64,000 nt of DNA from Vannielia litorea (GCF_900142295.1 NZ_FSRL01000001.1:682001-746000); one strand, 5' to 3'; shown: positions 17,191-25,298, counted from the first letter of the stretch. Notes: generated by a model not told the origin, from the sequence alone. Numbers and translations: made by a program.

Positions 17191-17219
17191 AGAAAAACCC
17201 GCCGGATTGCTCCGGCGGG
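17191..17219 (-). terminator. Intrinsic terminator of the BI-1 gene
   Basis: On the minus strand the 9-bp stem CCCGCCGGA / TCCGGCGGG with loop GCAA is followed by TTTTTCTTT. It lies 28 bp downstream of the BI-1 family stop codon. Confidence 0.9.
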
Positions 17220-17247
17220 GTGATCTTTTCAGCCTTGCAGCTGTGGC

Positions 17248-17982
17248 TTATTCGCGCCCGCCCATCAGCGAGAGCAGGAACATGAACATGTTGATGAAGT
17301 CCAGGTAAAGGCTGAGCGCGCCCATGACGGCGGCCTTGCCGAGCCACTCCTGGTCCCCATGCGCCGCGTGGGCGATGTAGGTGTTCTTGATGTTCTGCGT
17401 GTCGTAGGCGGTCAGGCCCGCGAAGATCAGCACGCCAAGGATCGAGATGGCGAACATCATGCCCGGGCTTTGCAGCCAAATGTTGATGATCGAGGCGACC
17501 AGGATGCCGATGACGCCCATGATCAGGAAGCTGCCCCAGCCCGAGATGTCCTTCTTGGTGGTGTAGCCCCAGAGGGACAGACCGGCGAAGGCGATCGCGG
17601 TGACCAGGAAGGTCTGGGCGATCGAGAAATCGGTGTAGGCGGCGAAGATCCAGCTGATCGACAGGCCCATCACGGCCGAGAAGCCGTAGAAGAACACCTG
17701 CGCGGCCGCCGCCGACATGCGGTTGACCATCGCGCCGAAGGCGAAAATCATGATCAGCGGGGCGAACATGACGACCCAGCGCAGCGGCGTGGCGAAGATC
17801 TGCATCACCAGCGCGTCGTTGGTGCCGATGGCCCAGGCCACCGCAGCGGTGAGCAGCAGGCCCACCGACATGGTGCCGTAAACCTTGCTCATGTGGGCGC
17901 GCAGGCCCTCGTCGATCTGCGCTGTGCGGACACCGGCACCGGCGGTGCGGCCCATGTCGCGCATCGTGTCAAATTCTGCCAT
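17248..17982 (-). CDS. Bax inhibitor-1/YccA-family membrane protein
   Basis: A 244-aa integral membrane protein with about seven hydrophobic segments and the family motifs AVMGLSISWIF and GLTAYDTQNIKNTY. In E. coli, YccA is a substrate and modulator of the FtsH protease; other BI-1 proteins leak protons or calcium. It starts MAEFDTMRDMGRT and has a long 5' region (17983-18116) likely holding its promoter. A strong terminator follows it, so it is monocistronic. Confidence 0.92.
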   Translation of the reverse strand: MAEFDTMRDMGRTAGAGVRTAQIDEGLRAHMSKVYGTMSVGLLLTAAVAWAIGTNDALVMQIFATPLRWVVMFAPLIMIFAFGAMVNRMSAAAAQVFFYGFSAVMGLSISWIFAAYTDFSIAQTFLVTAIAFAGLSLWGYTTKKDISGWGSFLIMGVIGILVASIINIWLQSPGMMFAISILGVLIFAGLTAYDTQNIKNTYIAHAAHGDQEWLGKAAVMGALSLYLDFINMFMFLLSLMGGRE

Positions 17983-18116
17983 TCATGCCTCCATCTGCAC
18001 AATTCAAGAACCGCGCCCGCGGCGCGCGAGGCGGTTTGAAATGAATATCGGCATGAAGCCCCGATGTTTCAAGGTATTCTCTGTCGGAAACATGCTGTTT
18101 CGTCTCAGATTATTTC

Positions 18117-18150
18117 GAGAGCGGCGCGCTCGGGGACAGGCGCCGCTCTC
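18117..18150 (-). terminator. Hairpin downstream of the DUF1127 gene
   Basis: GAGAGCGGCGC / GCGCCGCTCTC gives an 11-bp perfect stem with a 12-nt loop, 15 bp past the DUF1127 stop. The following minus-strand bases are GAAATAATC, not a T run, so it may stabilise or terminate the transcript. Confidence 0.5.
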
Positions 18151-18165
18151 GGAGAGCCGGCAGGA

Positions 18166-18399
18166 TCAGGTCCGCCAGCCCTGGGGAACGTCCCAAAGCC
18201 GGCGCGCGGCTTCGAGGCGGGCCTCGTCGGGACTCACACCGATGTCCTTCAGCAGGGCGGCGTCAAGGTCGGCCAGGGCGCGGCGCTGACGGCGCAGGGC
18301 CACGAGGTCGAGCACGCGGGCAACAATGCCGCCGCGGGCCGGGGCGATCTGGCGTCCGGACAGGGCGCTGGGGGCGAGGGGAGTAGCGGTATGGCTCAT
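18166..18399 (-). CDS. DUF1127 protein
   Basis: The 77-aa protein has a variable N-terminus and the C-terminal DUF1127 helix pair (RRQRRALADLDAALLKDIGVSPDEA), an Arg-rich motif that in related small proteins has been linked to RNA turnover and phosphate or oxidative stress. It is divergent from a LysR regulator with 123 bp between starts. That DUF1127/LysR pairing is frequent in this group and suggests LysR control. Confidence 0.85.
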   Translation of the reverse strand: MSHTATPLAPSALSGRQIAPARGGIVARVLDLVALRRQRRALADLDAALLKDIGVSPDEARLEAARRLWDVPQGWRT

Positions 18400-18456
18400 C
18401 GGTCCGATCCTTTGCTATCTGTGAAGGTTGCGATCCGTTCGATCAGGATGGTTGAT

Positions 18457-18479
18457 ATATGGCGCGACCTGCGGCATAT
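18457..18479. promoter_or_regulatory. Inverted repeat in the DUF1127/LysR divergent region
   Basis: ATATG-N13-CATAT is an interrupted dyad of the size recognised by LysR-type regulators. It lies 44 bp before the LysR start and 58 bp before the DUF1127 start. Operator function is inferred from position. Confidence 0.4.
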
Positions 18480-18522
18480 TGAAAACGAATGTTTGTGACG
18501 CCTCCCATCACGGAGATTGATG

Positions 18523-19485
18523 ATGCCCCGCAACCTGGATCTCACCGCCCTGCGCAGTTTCGTCACCGTGGCCGACTGCGCCGGGGTCACCCGCGCGGCG
18601 GGGCAGCTCAACGTCACCCAATCGGCCGTCTCGATGCAGCTGAAACGGCTCGAGGAGGCGCTGGACCAGCGGCTGCTGGATCGCTCGCAGCGCCAGATCA
18701 CGCTCACGCCCGCGGGCGAGCAACTGCTCTCCTACGCGCGCCGCATGCTGGCCCTGAACGACGAGGCCTTCACCCGGCTGACGGCAGAGGAGTTCGAAGG
18801 GCGGATCGTGCTCGGCGTGCCCCATGACATCGTGCTGGGGTATATTCCGCGACTGCTTCAGCGCTTTGCGGCCGAGTTCCCGCGGGTTCGCGTGCACCTC
18901 GTCTCCTCCTTCACCCGCAGCCTGAAGGAGGACTTCGCGAAGGGTGAATGCGACATGATCGTGACAACCGAAGATGGCCTGGACGAGGGTGGCGAAACCC
19001 TCCGCGAGGTGCCGCTCGTCTGGGTCGGCGCCCCTGGTGGCTGTGCATGGCGCCGTCGTCCCCTGCCGCTGGCCTTCGAGGAAAAGTGCTTCTTCAAGAC
19101 CATCGTCCAGCGCGCCCTCGACGATGCCGGCCTGCCCTGGACCATGCAGGTCAGCTCGAACTCATCGCGCACCGTGGAGGCGACGGTCAACGCCGATCTC
19201 GCGGTTCACGCCATGCTGGAAGGGATGCACCCGCCCACCACCGAGCCGATCTGTCACGGCGGCGCACTGCCCGAACTGCGCTCCTTCAGGATCAACCTCT
19301 ATGGTGCGGCCAACATCAAGAACCCGGCCGAGGAGGCGCTGGCCGAGCTGCTGCGCCGGTCCTACACCGGTCGGCTGCCGACGACCGGCATGTCCCCGGT
19401 GCCGGTGGGCGACACCGGTGTCATCGGCGAGGCGGTCAGCGCCGTGGCTCAACAACAACCTTACCGGTCGAGCGCCGCGTCCTGA
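18523..19485 (+). CDS. LysR-family transcriptional regulator
   Basis: The 320-aa protein has the N-terminal LysR helix-turn-helix (FVTVADCAGVTRAAGQLNVTQSAVS, residues 12-36) and a periplasmic-binding-like effector domain. Two ATGs and a TTG precede it in frame; I chose the ATG at 18523, 7 bp after GGAG. It likely regulates itself and the divergent DUF1127 gene. Its last 50 bp overlap the 3' end of the minus-strand oxidoreductase gene, an unusual tail-to-tail overlap. The effector is unknown. Confidence 0.9.
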   Translation: MPRNLDLTALRSFVTVADCAGVTRAAGQLNVTQSAVSMQLKRLEEALDQRLLDRSQRQITLTPAGEQLLSYARRMLALNDEAFTRLTAEEFEGRIVLGVPHDIVLGYIPRLLQRFAAEFPRVRVHLVSSFTRSLKEDFAKGECDMIVTTEDGLDEGGETLREVPLVWVGAPGGCAWRRRPLPLAFEEKCFFKTIVQRALDDAGLPWTMQVSSNSSRTVEATVNADLAVHAMLEGMHPPTTEPICHGGALPELRSFRINLYGAANIKNPAEEALAELLRRSYTGRLPTTGMSPVPVGDTGVIGEAVSAVAQQQPYRSSAAS

Positions 19486-20401
19486 TCAGCTCCATCGCCG
19501 CGTCGATCTCGTCGAGCGGCAGGCGGTGCGAGACGTGCGGGTCGAGCCCGCCGGTCTCCCAAAGGCCCATCAGCTCCTTCAGTGAGCCGGTCAGCACCTC
19601 CGGCGCAAAGCCCATGTAGCCCCCCCAGTAGAGCCCGGAGACGGTGAGGTTCTTCACCAGCAGGTGGTTCGCCTTGATCTGGGGCACCTTGCCCCCCGCA
19701 AATCCGATGGCGAGCAGGCGGGCCTCGGGCCGCGCAGCGCGGAAGCACTCGCCGAAGAGGGGGTCGCCCACGGTATCATAGAGCACGTCGATCCCGCCGA
19801 GCGCCTTCAGCTGGCCGCGAATGTCGTCGCTTGTGGCCTCGATAAGGTGTGTGGCCCCTGCCGTGCGGGCCACCTCCAGCTTGTCGGCGCCACGGGCGAT
19901 GGCCACGACCTCGGCGCCGAGCTTGGCGCCCAGCTCCACCGCCGTCAGGCCGACGCCGCCTGCCGCACCGGTGACCACGAGGCGCTCGCCCGTGGTCAGC
20001 CGCGCCCGATGCGCCAGCGCAAGGTGCGATGTGCCGTAGGCCACCAGAAAGGCCGCGGCAATGTGAAACGGCATGGCATCCGGCAGCTGGAGGCAGCGAT
20101 CGGCAGGAAAGCACCCCGCTTCGGCCAACCCGCCGCGGCCGCCAAAAACGCCGACCCGATCACCGGCGGCGAGGCCGGCGACGCCCTCGCCGAGGGCGGT
20201 CACGGTTCCGGCCAACTCGATCCCGAGGGTAAAGGGGGCAGGGGGCGTATCCTGGTAGGTGCCCTCCACCATGAGCAGATCCGCGAAGTTCAGACCGCAG
20301 GCCGCGATCTCCACGGCCACCTCGCCGGGCCCCGGCTGGGGCGCAGGAACCTCCACGAGGCTCGGGCGTTGTCCGGCTGCGGTGACGCGATAGGCCTTCA
20401 T
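19436..20401 (-). CDS. NADPH:quinone oxidoreductase family protein
   Basis: The 321-aa MDR-superfamily enzyme has GVTVAAxx-like dinucleotide binding (VTGAAGGVGLTAVELGAKLGA) and the QOR-specific CGLNFADLLMVEGTY segment. It lacks zinc-ligand clusters. It should reduce quinones or alpha,beta-unsaturated carbonyls with NADPH. The start MKAYRVTAAG at 20401 follows GGAGGGAG. The C-terminus overlaps the LysR 3' end by 50 bp. Upstream lies a 325-bp region rich in TGCAA-type repeats. Confidence 0.88.
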   Translation of the reverse strand: MKAYRVTAAGQRPSLVEVPAPQPGPGEVAVEIAACGLNFADLLMVEGTYQDTPPAPFTLGIELAGTVTALGEGVAGLAAGDRVGVFGGRGGLAEAGCFPADRCLQLPDAMPFHIAAAFLVAYGTSHLALAHRARLTTGERLVVTGAAGGVGLTAVELGAKLGAEVVAIARGADKLEVARTAGATHLIEATSDDIRGQLKALGGIDVLYDTVGDPLFGECFRAARPEARLLAIGFAGGKVPQIKANHLLVKNLTVSGLYWGGYMGFAPEVLTGSLKELMGLWETGGLDPHVSHRLPLDEIDAAMELIRTRRSTGKVVVEPRR

Positions 20402-20467
20402 GTGCACTCCCTCCGATTGCGCACCTTGAGTAGGACTTGCGGCAAAGCTGCGCAATGCTGTAGATAT

Positions 20468-20536
20468 TTGCATAATGCAATTGCAATATGCGATAGTTGA
20501 GGGGGTAAACTAAATGCAACCGCAAATTGCATTGCG
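20468..20536. promoter_or_regulatory. Cluster of TGCAA/TTGCA half-sites
   Basis: The segment starts with the dyad TTGCAT-A-ATGCAA, continues directly into TTGCAATATGC, and about 25 bp later has ATGCAAC-CGCAAATTGCATTGCG. At least five TTGCA/TGCAA half-sites lie within 69 bp, 67 bp upstream of the oxidoreductase start. They look like multiple operators for one regulator; which one is unknown. Confidence 0.45.
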
Positions 20537-20632
20537 TTTCTCCCCTAAACTTGCCGTAGAGCGGCGCGCATGACATGGTTTCCGCAAGGGAATCGCCCTG
20601 CAACTCCCTGAATTCCTTGTAGATGAAGATTT

Positions 20633-20650
20633 TTTACCAAGTTTGGTAAA
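20633..20650. promoter_or_regulatory. Palindromic operator candidate upstream of the XRE gene
   Basis: TTTACCAA-GT-TTGGTAAA has perfect 8-bp arms and a 2-bp spacer, 76 bp before the XRE start. Position suggests autoregulation. Confidence 0.5.
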
Positions 20651-20726
20651 GATTTCCCCACCTCGGCGGTCGTTTGGCACGAAAGTTGCTGCATAGGTAG
20701 GAAAGAAGACCCAGAAGGAGAGAGTA

Positions 20727-21113
20727 ATGAAACATCCGGTCGACATTCACGTTGGCAAACGCGTCCGGCATCGTCGGTGGATGGTGGGGATGACGCAGCA
20801 GCAGCTTGCCGAGAAGGTCGGCATCAAGTTCCAGCAGATCCAGAAGTACGAAACCGGCATGAACCGCGTCAGCGCGTCCCGCCTGTGGGACATCGCCCAC
20901 GCGCTCGACGTGCCGATCTCGTTCTTCTTCGAGGGGCTGAGCCAGGACCTGCCCAAGGTGTCCAAGGTCGAGGCAACCGAAGGCGAGGCCGTGCCGGGCG
21001 ATATCCTCGGCGACCGCGAAGCGCTGGAGCTGGTGCGCAGCTACTACGCGATCCCCGAAAGCCAGCGCCGCCGCCTCTTCGACCTCGCCCGCGTTCTGAG
21101 CGACGTGAACTGA
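20727..21113 (+). CDS. XRE-family regulator (single-domain, PraR/PhrR-like)
   Basis: The 128-aa protein has a Cro/C1 helix-turn-helix at about 9-65 (VRHRRWMVGMTQQQLAEKVGIKFQQIQKYETG) and an acidic C-terminal tail with a final helix (IPESQRRRLFDLARVL). It belongs to a conserved alphaproteobacterial group that includes quorum/adhesion regulators such as PraR. GAAGGAGAGAG upstream provides the ribosome-binding site. A perfect palindrome upstream and a terminator downstream make it a monocistronic unit. Confidence 0.9.
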   Translation: MKHPVDIHVGKRVRHRRWMVGMTQQQLAEKVGIKFQQIQKYETGMNRVSASRLWDIAHALDVPISFFFEGLSQDLPKVSKVEATEGEAVPGDILGDREALELVRSYYAIPESQRRRLFDLARVLSDVN

Positions 21114-21150
21114 CCACCGTTTAACTCGTGAAAATCGTAACCATCAGGAG

Positions 21151-21174
21151 AGCGCCCCACGCGGGGCGCTTTTC
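21151..21174 (+). terminator. Intrinsic terminator of the XRE gene
   Basis: AGCGCCCC / GGGGCGCT forms an 8-bp stem with loop ACGC, followed by TTTCT, 37 bp after the XRE stop. Confidence 0.88.
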
Positions 21175-21217
21175 TCGTTAGGGCGGCTGCGTTAAGGCTC
21201 GGTCAGGGGGATGCACG

Positions 21218-22033
21218 ATGATGCGAGAAGACCTGACAGCAGAAGAGGCCAAGGCGATCCGGGCCTGTGGCGCGGCGATGGCCGAGGCGGCGCGCGCGGT
21301 GATCCTTCCGCATTTCCGCACCGCCATGACCGCAGACAACAAGGCCGCGCCGGGCGGGTTTGACCCGGTGACCGTGGCGGACCGGGCGGCGGAGGAGGCC
21401 ATTCGCGCTGTGCTGGCCGAGCGCCGGCCGCAGGATGCGATCCTGGGCGAGGAGTTCGGGCGGCAGGCGGGCGAGAGCGGCCTGACCTGGGTGCTCGACC
21501 CGATCGACGGCACCCGTGCCTTCATCTCCGGCACGCCGAGCTGGGGCGTGCTCATCGCCTTGCAGGACGCACGCGGGCCCTTCTACGGCATCATCGACCA
21601 GCCCTACACCGCCGAGCGCTTCGAGGGTGGCCTGGGAACGGCACGGCTCGCGGGGCCTCGGGGGGAGAGCCCGCTCAGGGTGCGCGAGGGCGTTGCGCTG
21701 GATGGTGCGACGCTCTTCACCACCTTTCCCGAGGTCGGCACCGAGGCGGAAGGGGCGGCGTTCCGGCGGGTGGCACGCGAGGTCCGGCTCACCCGCTACG
21801 GGCTCGACTGCTACGCCTATGCGCTGCTGGCGCTGGGCCAGATCGACCTGGTGATCGAGGCGGGCCTTCAGAGCTACGACATCGCTGCGCCGATTGCCGT
21901 GATCGAGGCGGCGGGCGGCGTGGTGACCGACTGGGAGGGCGGCCCGGTGCATGAGGGCGGGCGCGCACTGGCGGCGGCCACACCGGAGTTGCACCGCGCG
22001 GCGATGGCGCTGCTGGCGGGGCAGGGGGCATGA
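21218..22033 (+). CDS. hisN: Inositol monophosphatase family protein (HisN-type)
   Basis: The 271-aa cytosolic phosphatase has the metal-binding motifs GEEF (77-80), DPIDGTRAF (94-102) and the distal YDIAAPIAVIEAAGG, characteristic of the IMPase family. Members of this subgroup act as histidinol-phosphate phosphatase in Alphaproteobacteria; inositol- or other sugar-phosphatase activity cannot be ruled out, so the symbol is tentative. The stop overlaps the next start as ATGA, linking it to the 8-oxoguanine deaminase gene. Confidence 0.8.
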   Translation: MMREDLTAEEAKAIRACGAAMAEAARAVILPHFRTAMTADNKAAPGGFDPVTVADRAAEEAIRAVLAERRPQDAILGEEFGRQAGESGLTWVLDPIDGTRAFISGTPSWGVLIALQDARGPFYGIIDQPYTAERFEGGLGTARLAGPRGESPLRVREGVALDGATLFTTFPEVGTEAEGAAFRRVAREVRLTRYGLDCYAYALLALGQIDLVIEAGLQSYDIAAPIAVIEAAGGVVTDWEGGPVHEGGRALAAATPELHRAAMALLAGQGA

Positions 22034-23367
22034 CCCATCGGCTCATCCGCGGCGGCCATGTGCTGACGATGGATGACACCGGCCGCGAGGGCACGCTCGA
22101 CATTCGCCTGCGCGGCGGCGTGATCGAAGAGATCGGGCCGAACCTGCAGGCGGACGGCGCCGAGGTGGTGAGGGCCGAGGGCTGCCTCGTCACCCCTGGG
22201 CTCGTCAACACCCACCACCACATGTTCCAGAGCCTCACCCGCGCGGTGCCCGCCGGGCAGGACGCGCTGCTCTTCGGCTGGCTCAAGGCGCTTTACCCGA
22301 TCTGGGCGCGGATGACCCCCGATGACATCCGCCTGTCGGCGAGGCTCGCCTGCGCCGAGCTTGCGCTCTCGGGCTGCACCATGAGTTCTGACCATCTCTA
22401 TCTCTTTCCCAACGGCGCACGGCTCGACGACAGCATCGAGGGCGCCTCCGGGGTGGGCATCCGCTTTCTGGCGACACGCGGCGCGATGAGCATCGGCGAA
22501 AGCAAGGGCGGGTTGCCGCCCGATGCGCTGGTGGAAAAGGAGGCCGCGATCCTCGCCGATAGCGCGCGGGTGGTGGAGCGCTTCCACGACCCGTCGCCAG
22601 AGGCCATGGTGCAAGTCGGCCTCGCACCCTGCTCGCCCTTCTCGGTCAGCCGGGAGCTCATGCGCGATGCCGCCCTGCTGGCGCGCGAGAAGGGCGTGCG
22701 GCTTCATACCCACCTTGCCGAGAACGAGGAGGACATCGCCTATTCGGAGGCGCAGTTCGGCTGCCGGCCCGGTCAATATGCCGAAGACCTTGGCTGGACG
22801 GGCGATGACGTCTGGCATGCCCATTGCGTCAAGCTCGACGCGGCCGAGATCGACCTGTTCGCCAGCTCCCGAACCGGCGTGGCCCATTGCCCCTGCTCCA
22901 ACTGCCGCCTCGGCTCGGGCATCGCCCCGGTCCGGGCCATGCGGGACGCAGGCGTGCCGGTCGGGCTGGGGGTGGATGGCTCGGCCTCCAACGACGCCGG
23001 CAACCTCGCGGCCGAGGCTCGGATGGCGATGCTGCTGCAGAGGGTCTCGGGCGGTGCCGATGCGATGAGCGCGCGCGAGGCGCTGCGCATCGCCACGCGC
23101 GGCGGAGCGGAGGTGCTGGGGCGCGGCGGTCACCTCGGCCAGATCGCAAGGGGCTTCCGGGCCGATCTCGCGATCTGGGACATGGGCGGCATCGAGGCTG
23201 CCGGGACCTGGGACAGCGCGGCGCTGCTGCTGGCCGGGCCCACGCGGGTGCGCGACCTTTTCGTGGAGGGGCGCGTGGTCGTGGCGGGAGGGCATCTCGC
23301 CACGGTCGACGCCCCGACCCTGTCGGAGGAGGCGGCCGCAGCCACCCGGCGGCTGGCCACCGGCTGA
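22030..23367 (+). CDS. 8-oxoguanine deaminase (amidohydrolase family)
   Basis: The 445-aa metallo-dependent amidohydrolase shows the metal-ligand segment NTHHHMFQSL (H62-H64), RLHTHLAENEED, VWHAHCVKL and the metal Asp in LGVDGSASND. The CPCSNCRLGSGIAPV motif after AHC matches 8-oxoguanine deaminases, which convert 8-oxoguanine to uric acid and clear oxidised purines. Guanine-to-xanthine and atrazine-chlorohydrolase-like activities are the main alternatives. It overlaps hisN by four bases, so the two are translationally coupled. Confidence 0.82.
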   Translation: MTHRLIRGGHVLTMDDTGREGTLDIRLRGGVIEEIGPNLQADGAEVVRAEGCLVTPGLVNTHHHMFQSLTRAVPAGQDALLFGWLKALYPIWARMTPDDIRLSARLACAELALSGCTMSSDHLYLFPNGARLDDSIEGASGVGIRFLATRGAMSIGESKGGLPPDALVEKEAAILADSARVVERFHDPSPEAMVQVGLAPCSPFSVSRELMRDAALLAREKGVRLHTHLAENEEDIAYSEAQFGCRPGQYAEDLGWTGDDVWHAHCVKLDAAEIDLFASSRTGVAHCPCSNCRLGSGIAPVRAMRDAGVPVGLGVDGSASNDAGNLAAEARMAMLLQRVSGGADAMSAREALRIATRGGAEVLGRGGHLGQIARGFRADLAIWDMGGIEAAGTWDSAALLLAGPTRVRDLFVEGRVVVAGGHLATVDAPTLSEEAAAATRRLATG

Positions 23368-23436
23368 CGCGACTGTGAGTTTCCCATGCCCCAAGGGGCG
23401 GGCAGACTCCACGCCAGGTACAATGGGAGCCCCCTG

Positions 23437-23883
23437 ATGAAACGAGCGCTGCTCACGGTCGGACTGCTGGCCCTCGCGGCCTGCGCTGCCCCGTCGCCGA
23501 CTGCTCCGTCGGCACCGCGCGGCGGGGCCTCCTTCGACAGCGCGTTCAACGCGTACCGCGCCAGCCGCGGGCGCGGGACTGTCGCCGCGAATGCCGGCCT
23601 CACCCGCATCGCCGAGGCCCACGCCCGCGACATGGACCGGAACGGCTACTTCGCGCATCGCGGCCGCGATGGCGCGTCTCCCGCGCAGCGCATGGGCCGG
23701 GCCGGCTGCGGCGGTCTCACGGCAGAGAACATCGCCGGCGGCTACCCGAGCGAAAGCGCGGTGCTTGCGGGCTGGAAGCGGTCTTCAGGGCACAATGCCA
23801 ACCTTCTCCGGCGGGGGATTCATCACTATGGGCTGGGCCGCTCGGGCAATCTCTGGGTGCTGGTTCTGGCCGAAACCTGCTAG
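23437..23883 (+). CDS. CAP/SCP-domain lipoprotein
   Basis: The 148-aa protein has a lipobox (LAAC, C16) and a CAP domain: HARDMDRNGYFAHRGRDGASP contains the conserved His/Glu pocket residues and GLTAENIAGGYPS follows. Bacterial CAP proteins are secreted or envelope-bound with unclear function. I chose the ATG at 23437, 7 bp after GGGAG; the frame upstream is not a signal peptide. It ends 9 bp from the convergent guaD stop. Confidence 0.82.
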   Translation: MKRALLTVGLLALAACAAPSPTAPSAPRGGASFDSAFNAYRASRGRGTVAANAGLTRIAEAHARDMDRNGYFAHRGRDGASPAQRMGRAGCGGLTAENIAGGYPSESAVLAGWKRSSGHNANLLRRGIHHYGLGRSGNLWVLVLAETC

Positions 23884-23892
23884 GCCGGTGCC

Positions 23893-25218
23893 TCAGCGAC
23901 GGCTGACACCGCCAACCCAGACGGCCTTCACTGCGCGGTCGTCGCCCATCATCATGGTCGGGAAGAGCGCCTCCCAGATGTCCCGTGCCCGCGCGGCACG
24001 CTGGGCGATGGCGGGGGTCGAGGCAAGGTCGAGCGCGATGATGTCGGCCGCGGAGCCGGGGGCCAGGGTGCCCACCTCCGCCTCCATCCGCAGTGCCCGG
24101 GCCGATCCGGCGGTGGCGAGCCAGAGCAGATGCGCCGGGTGGAGGACGGCACCGTTCAACTGGCTGATCTCGTAGGCCGCCCCCATGGTGCGCAGCATCG
24201 AGAAGGACGAGCCGCCGCCGGTGTCGGTTGCAAGCCCCACCTGGATGCCCTCGGCGGCCAGACCGGCGGCATCGAACACGCCGGACCCGATGAAGGTGTT
24301 GGACGTCGGGCAATGGATCACCGCCGATCCGCTCTCGGCCAGCCGCGCCCGCTCGCGTGGGGTGAGGTGGATGGCGTGGCCGAACAGGGCGCCGGGCCCG
24401 ATCAACCCGTGCTTGTCGTAGGTGGCGAGGTAATCCTCGGCCGTCGGGCAAAGCTCCTTTACCCAGGCGATCTCCTCGACCTGCTCGGACAGATGGGTCT
24501 GCATGGCGCAGTCGGGGTGCTCGGCCCAAAGCGCGCCCATCGCCTCGAGCTGCGCCTCGCTGGACGTGGGTGTGAAGCGCGGGGTGATGGCGTAGCGCGA
24601 CCGGCCCTGCTTGTGCCAGCGCTTCAGCAGCGCCTTGCTCTCGTCATAGGCCCGCTCCGGGCTGTCCTTCAGCGCGTCGGGGGCGTTGCGATCCATCCCC
24701 ACCTTGCCGGCAACCACGGCCATCCCGCGCGCCTGGGCGGCCTGGAACATGGCGGTGACGCTTGCGGGATGGGAGGTGCAGAAGGTCGCCACGGTCGTGG
24801 TGCCATGGGCGATGACGAGGTCGAGGTAGCGGCCGGCGATGGTGGCGGCATAGACCGGGTCGCCAAAGCGGCTTTCCTCGGGAAAGGTATAGCCTTCCAG
24901 CCAGTCGATCAGCCGCTTGCCCCACGACGCGATGATGCCGGTCTGGGGGTAATGTGCATGGGCATCGACGAAGCCGGGCAGCAGGAGCGCCGCGCCATAG
25001 TCGACCCGCCGGGCGGTGCCGTGGGTCTCGATCAGCCGGGCCGCAGGGCCGATCTCGATGATCTTGCCACCCCGTATGACGATCCCGCCGCGGGACAGGT
25101 GCCGCGCCGAGTCCTGCGGAGCGCCTTCGAACGGGTCCGAGGTGAAATCGAGTATCTGCCCCAGAAGCAGGGTTTCGGGCGCCGGTGTGGCGGTCGTGGG
25201 AGAGGGGGCAGCGGACAT
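23893..25218 (-). CDS. guaD: Guanine deaminase
   Basis: GuaD hydrolyses guanine to xanthine in purine catabolism. The 441-aa protein shows the amidohydrolase core with HAHYPQTG, the guanine-deaminase segment EESRFGDP, TLSEQVEE-like and HCPTSNTFIGSG, and the final metal Asp in ATDTGGG. I chose the ATG at 25218. A TTG at 25254 would add 12 residues (MSVTQVRLNLLP); neither has a clear ribosome-binding site. It is divergent from mgtE, and a 10-bp inverted repeat lies upstream. Confidence 0.9.
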   Translation of the reverse strand: MSAAPSPTTATPAPETLLLGQILDFTSDPFEGAPQDSARHLSRGGIVIRGGKIIEIGPAARLIETHGTARRVDYGAALLLPGFVDAHAHYPQTGIIASWGKRLIDWLEGYTFPEESRFGDPVYAATIAGRYLDLVIAHGTTTVATFCTSHPASVTAMFQAAQARGMAVVAGKVGMDRNAPDALKDSPERAYDESKALLKRWHKQGRSRYAITPRFTPTSSEAQLEAMGALWAEHPDCAMQTHLSEQVEEIAWVKELCPTAEDYLATYDKHGLIGPGALFGHAIHLTPRERARLAESGSAVIHCPTSNTFIGSGVFDAAGLAAEGIQVGLATDTGGGSSFSMLRTMGAAYEISQLNGAVLHPAHLLWLATAGSARALRMEAEVGTLAPGSAADIIALDLASTPAIAQRAARARDIWEALFPTMMMGDDRAVKAVWVGGVSRR

Positions 25219-25255
25219 CGGCAAAAGGTTAAGCCGCACCTGCGTGACGGACAAT

Positions 25256-25298
25256 GCGTGAATTCACTCACGGCCCTCCGCGGCATCCGAATTCACGC
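25256..25298. promoter_or_regulatory. 10-bp inverted repeat between guaD and mgtE
   Basis: GCGTGAATTC (25256-25265) and GAATTCACGC (25289-25298) are exact inverted copies 23 bp apart, and the left copy itself contains the palindrome GTGAATTCAC. The pair begins 38 bp upstream of the guaD ATG, where a repressor would overlap the promoter. Confidence 0.45.

Larger units (their letters stand above)
20402..20726. other. 325-bp divergent intergenic region
   Basis: No gene is supported here. The region is much more AT-rich than its neighbours. It holds the promoters of the divergent oxidoreductase and XRE genes, a cluster of TTGCAT/TGCAA motifs near the oxidoreductase (20468-20536) and a separate 18-bp palindrome near the XRE gene (20633-20650). 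Confidence 0.7.
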
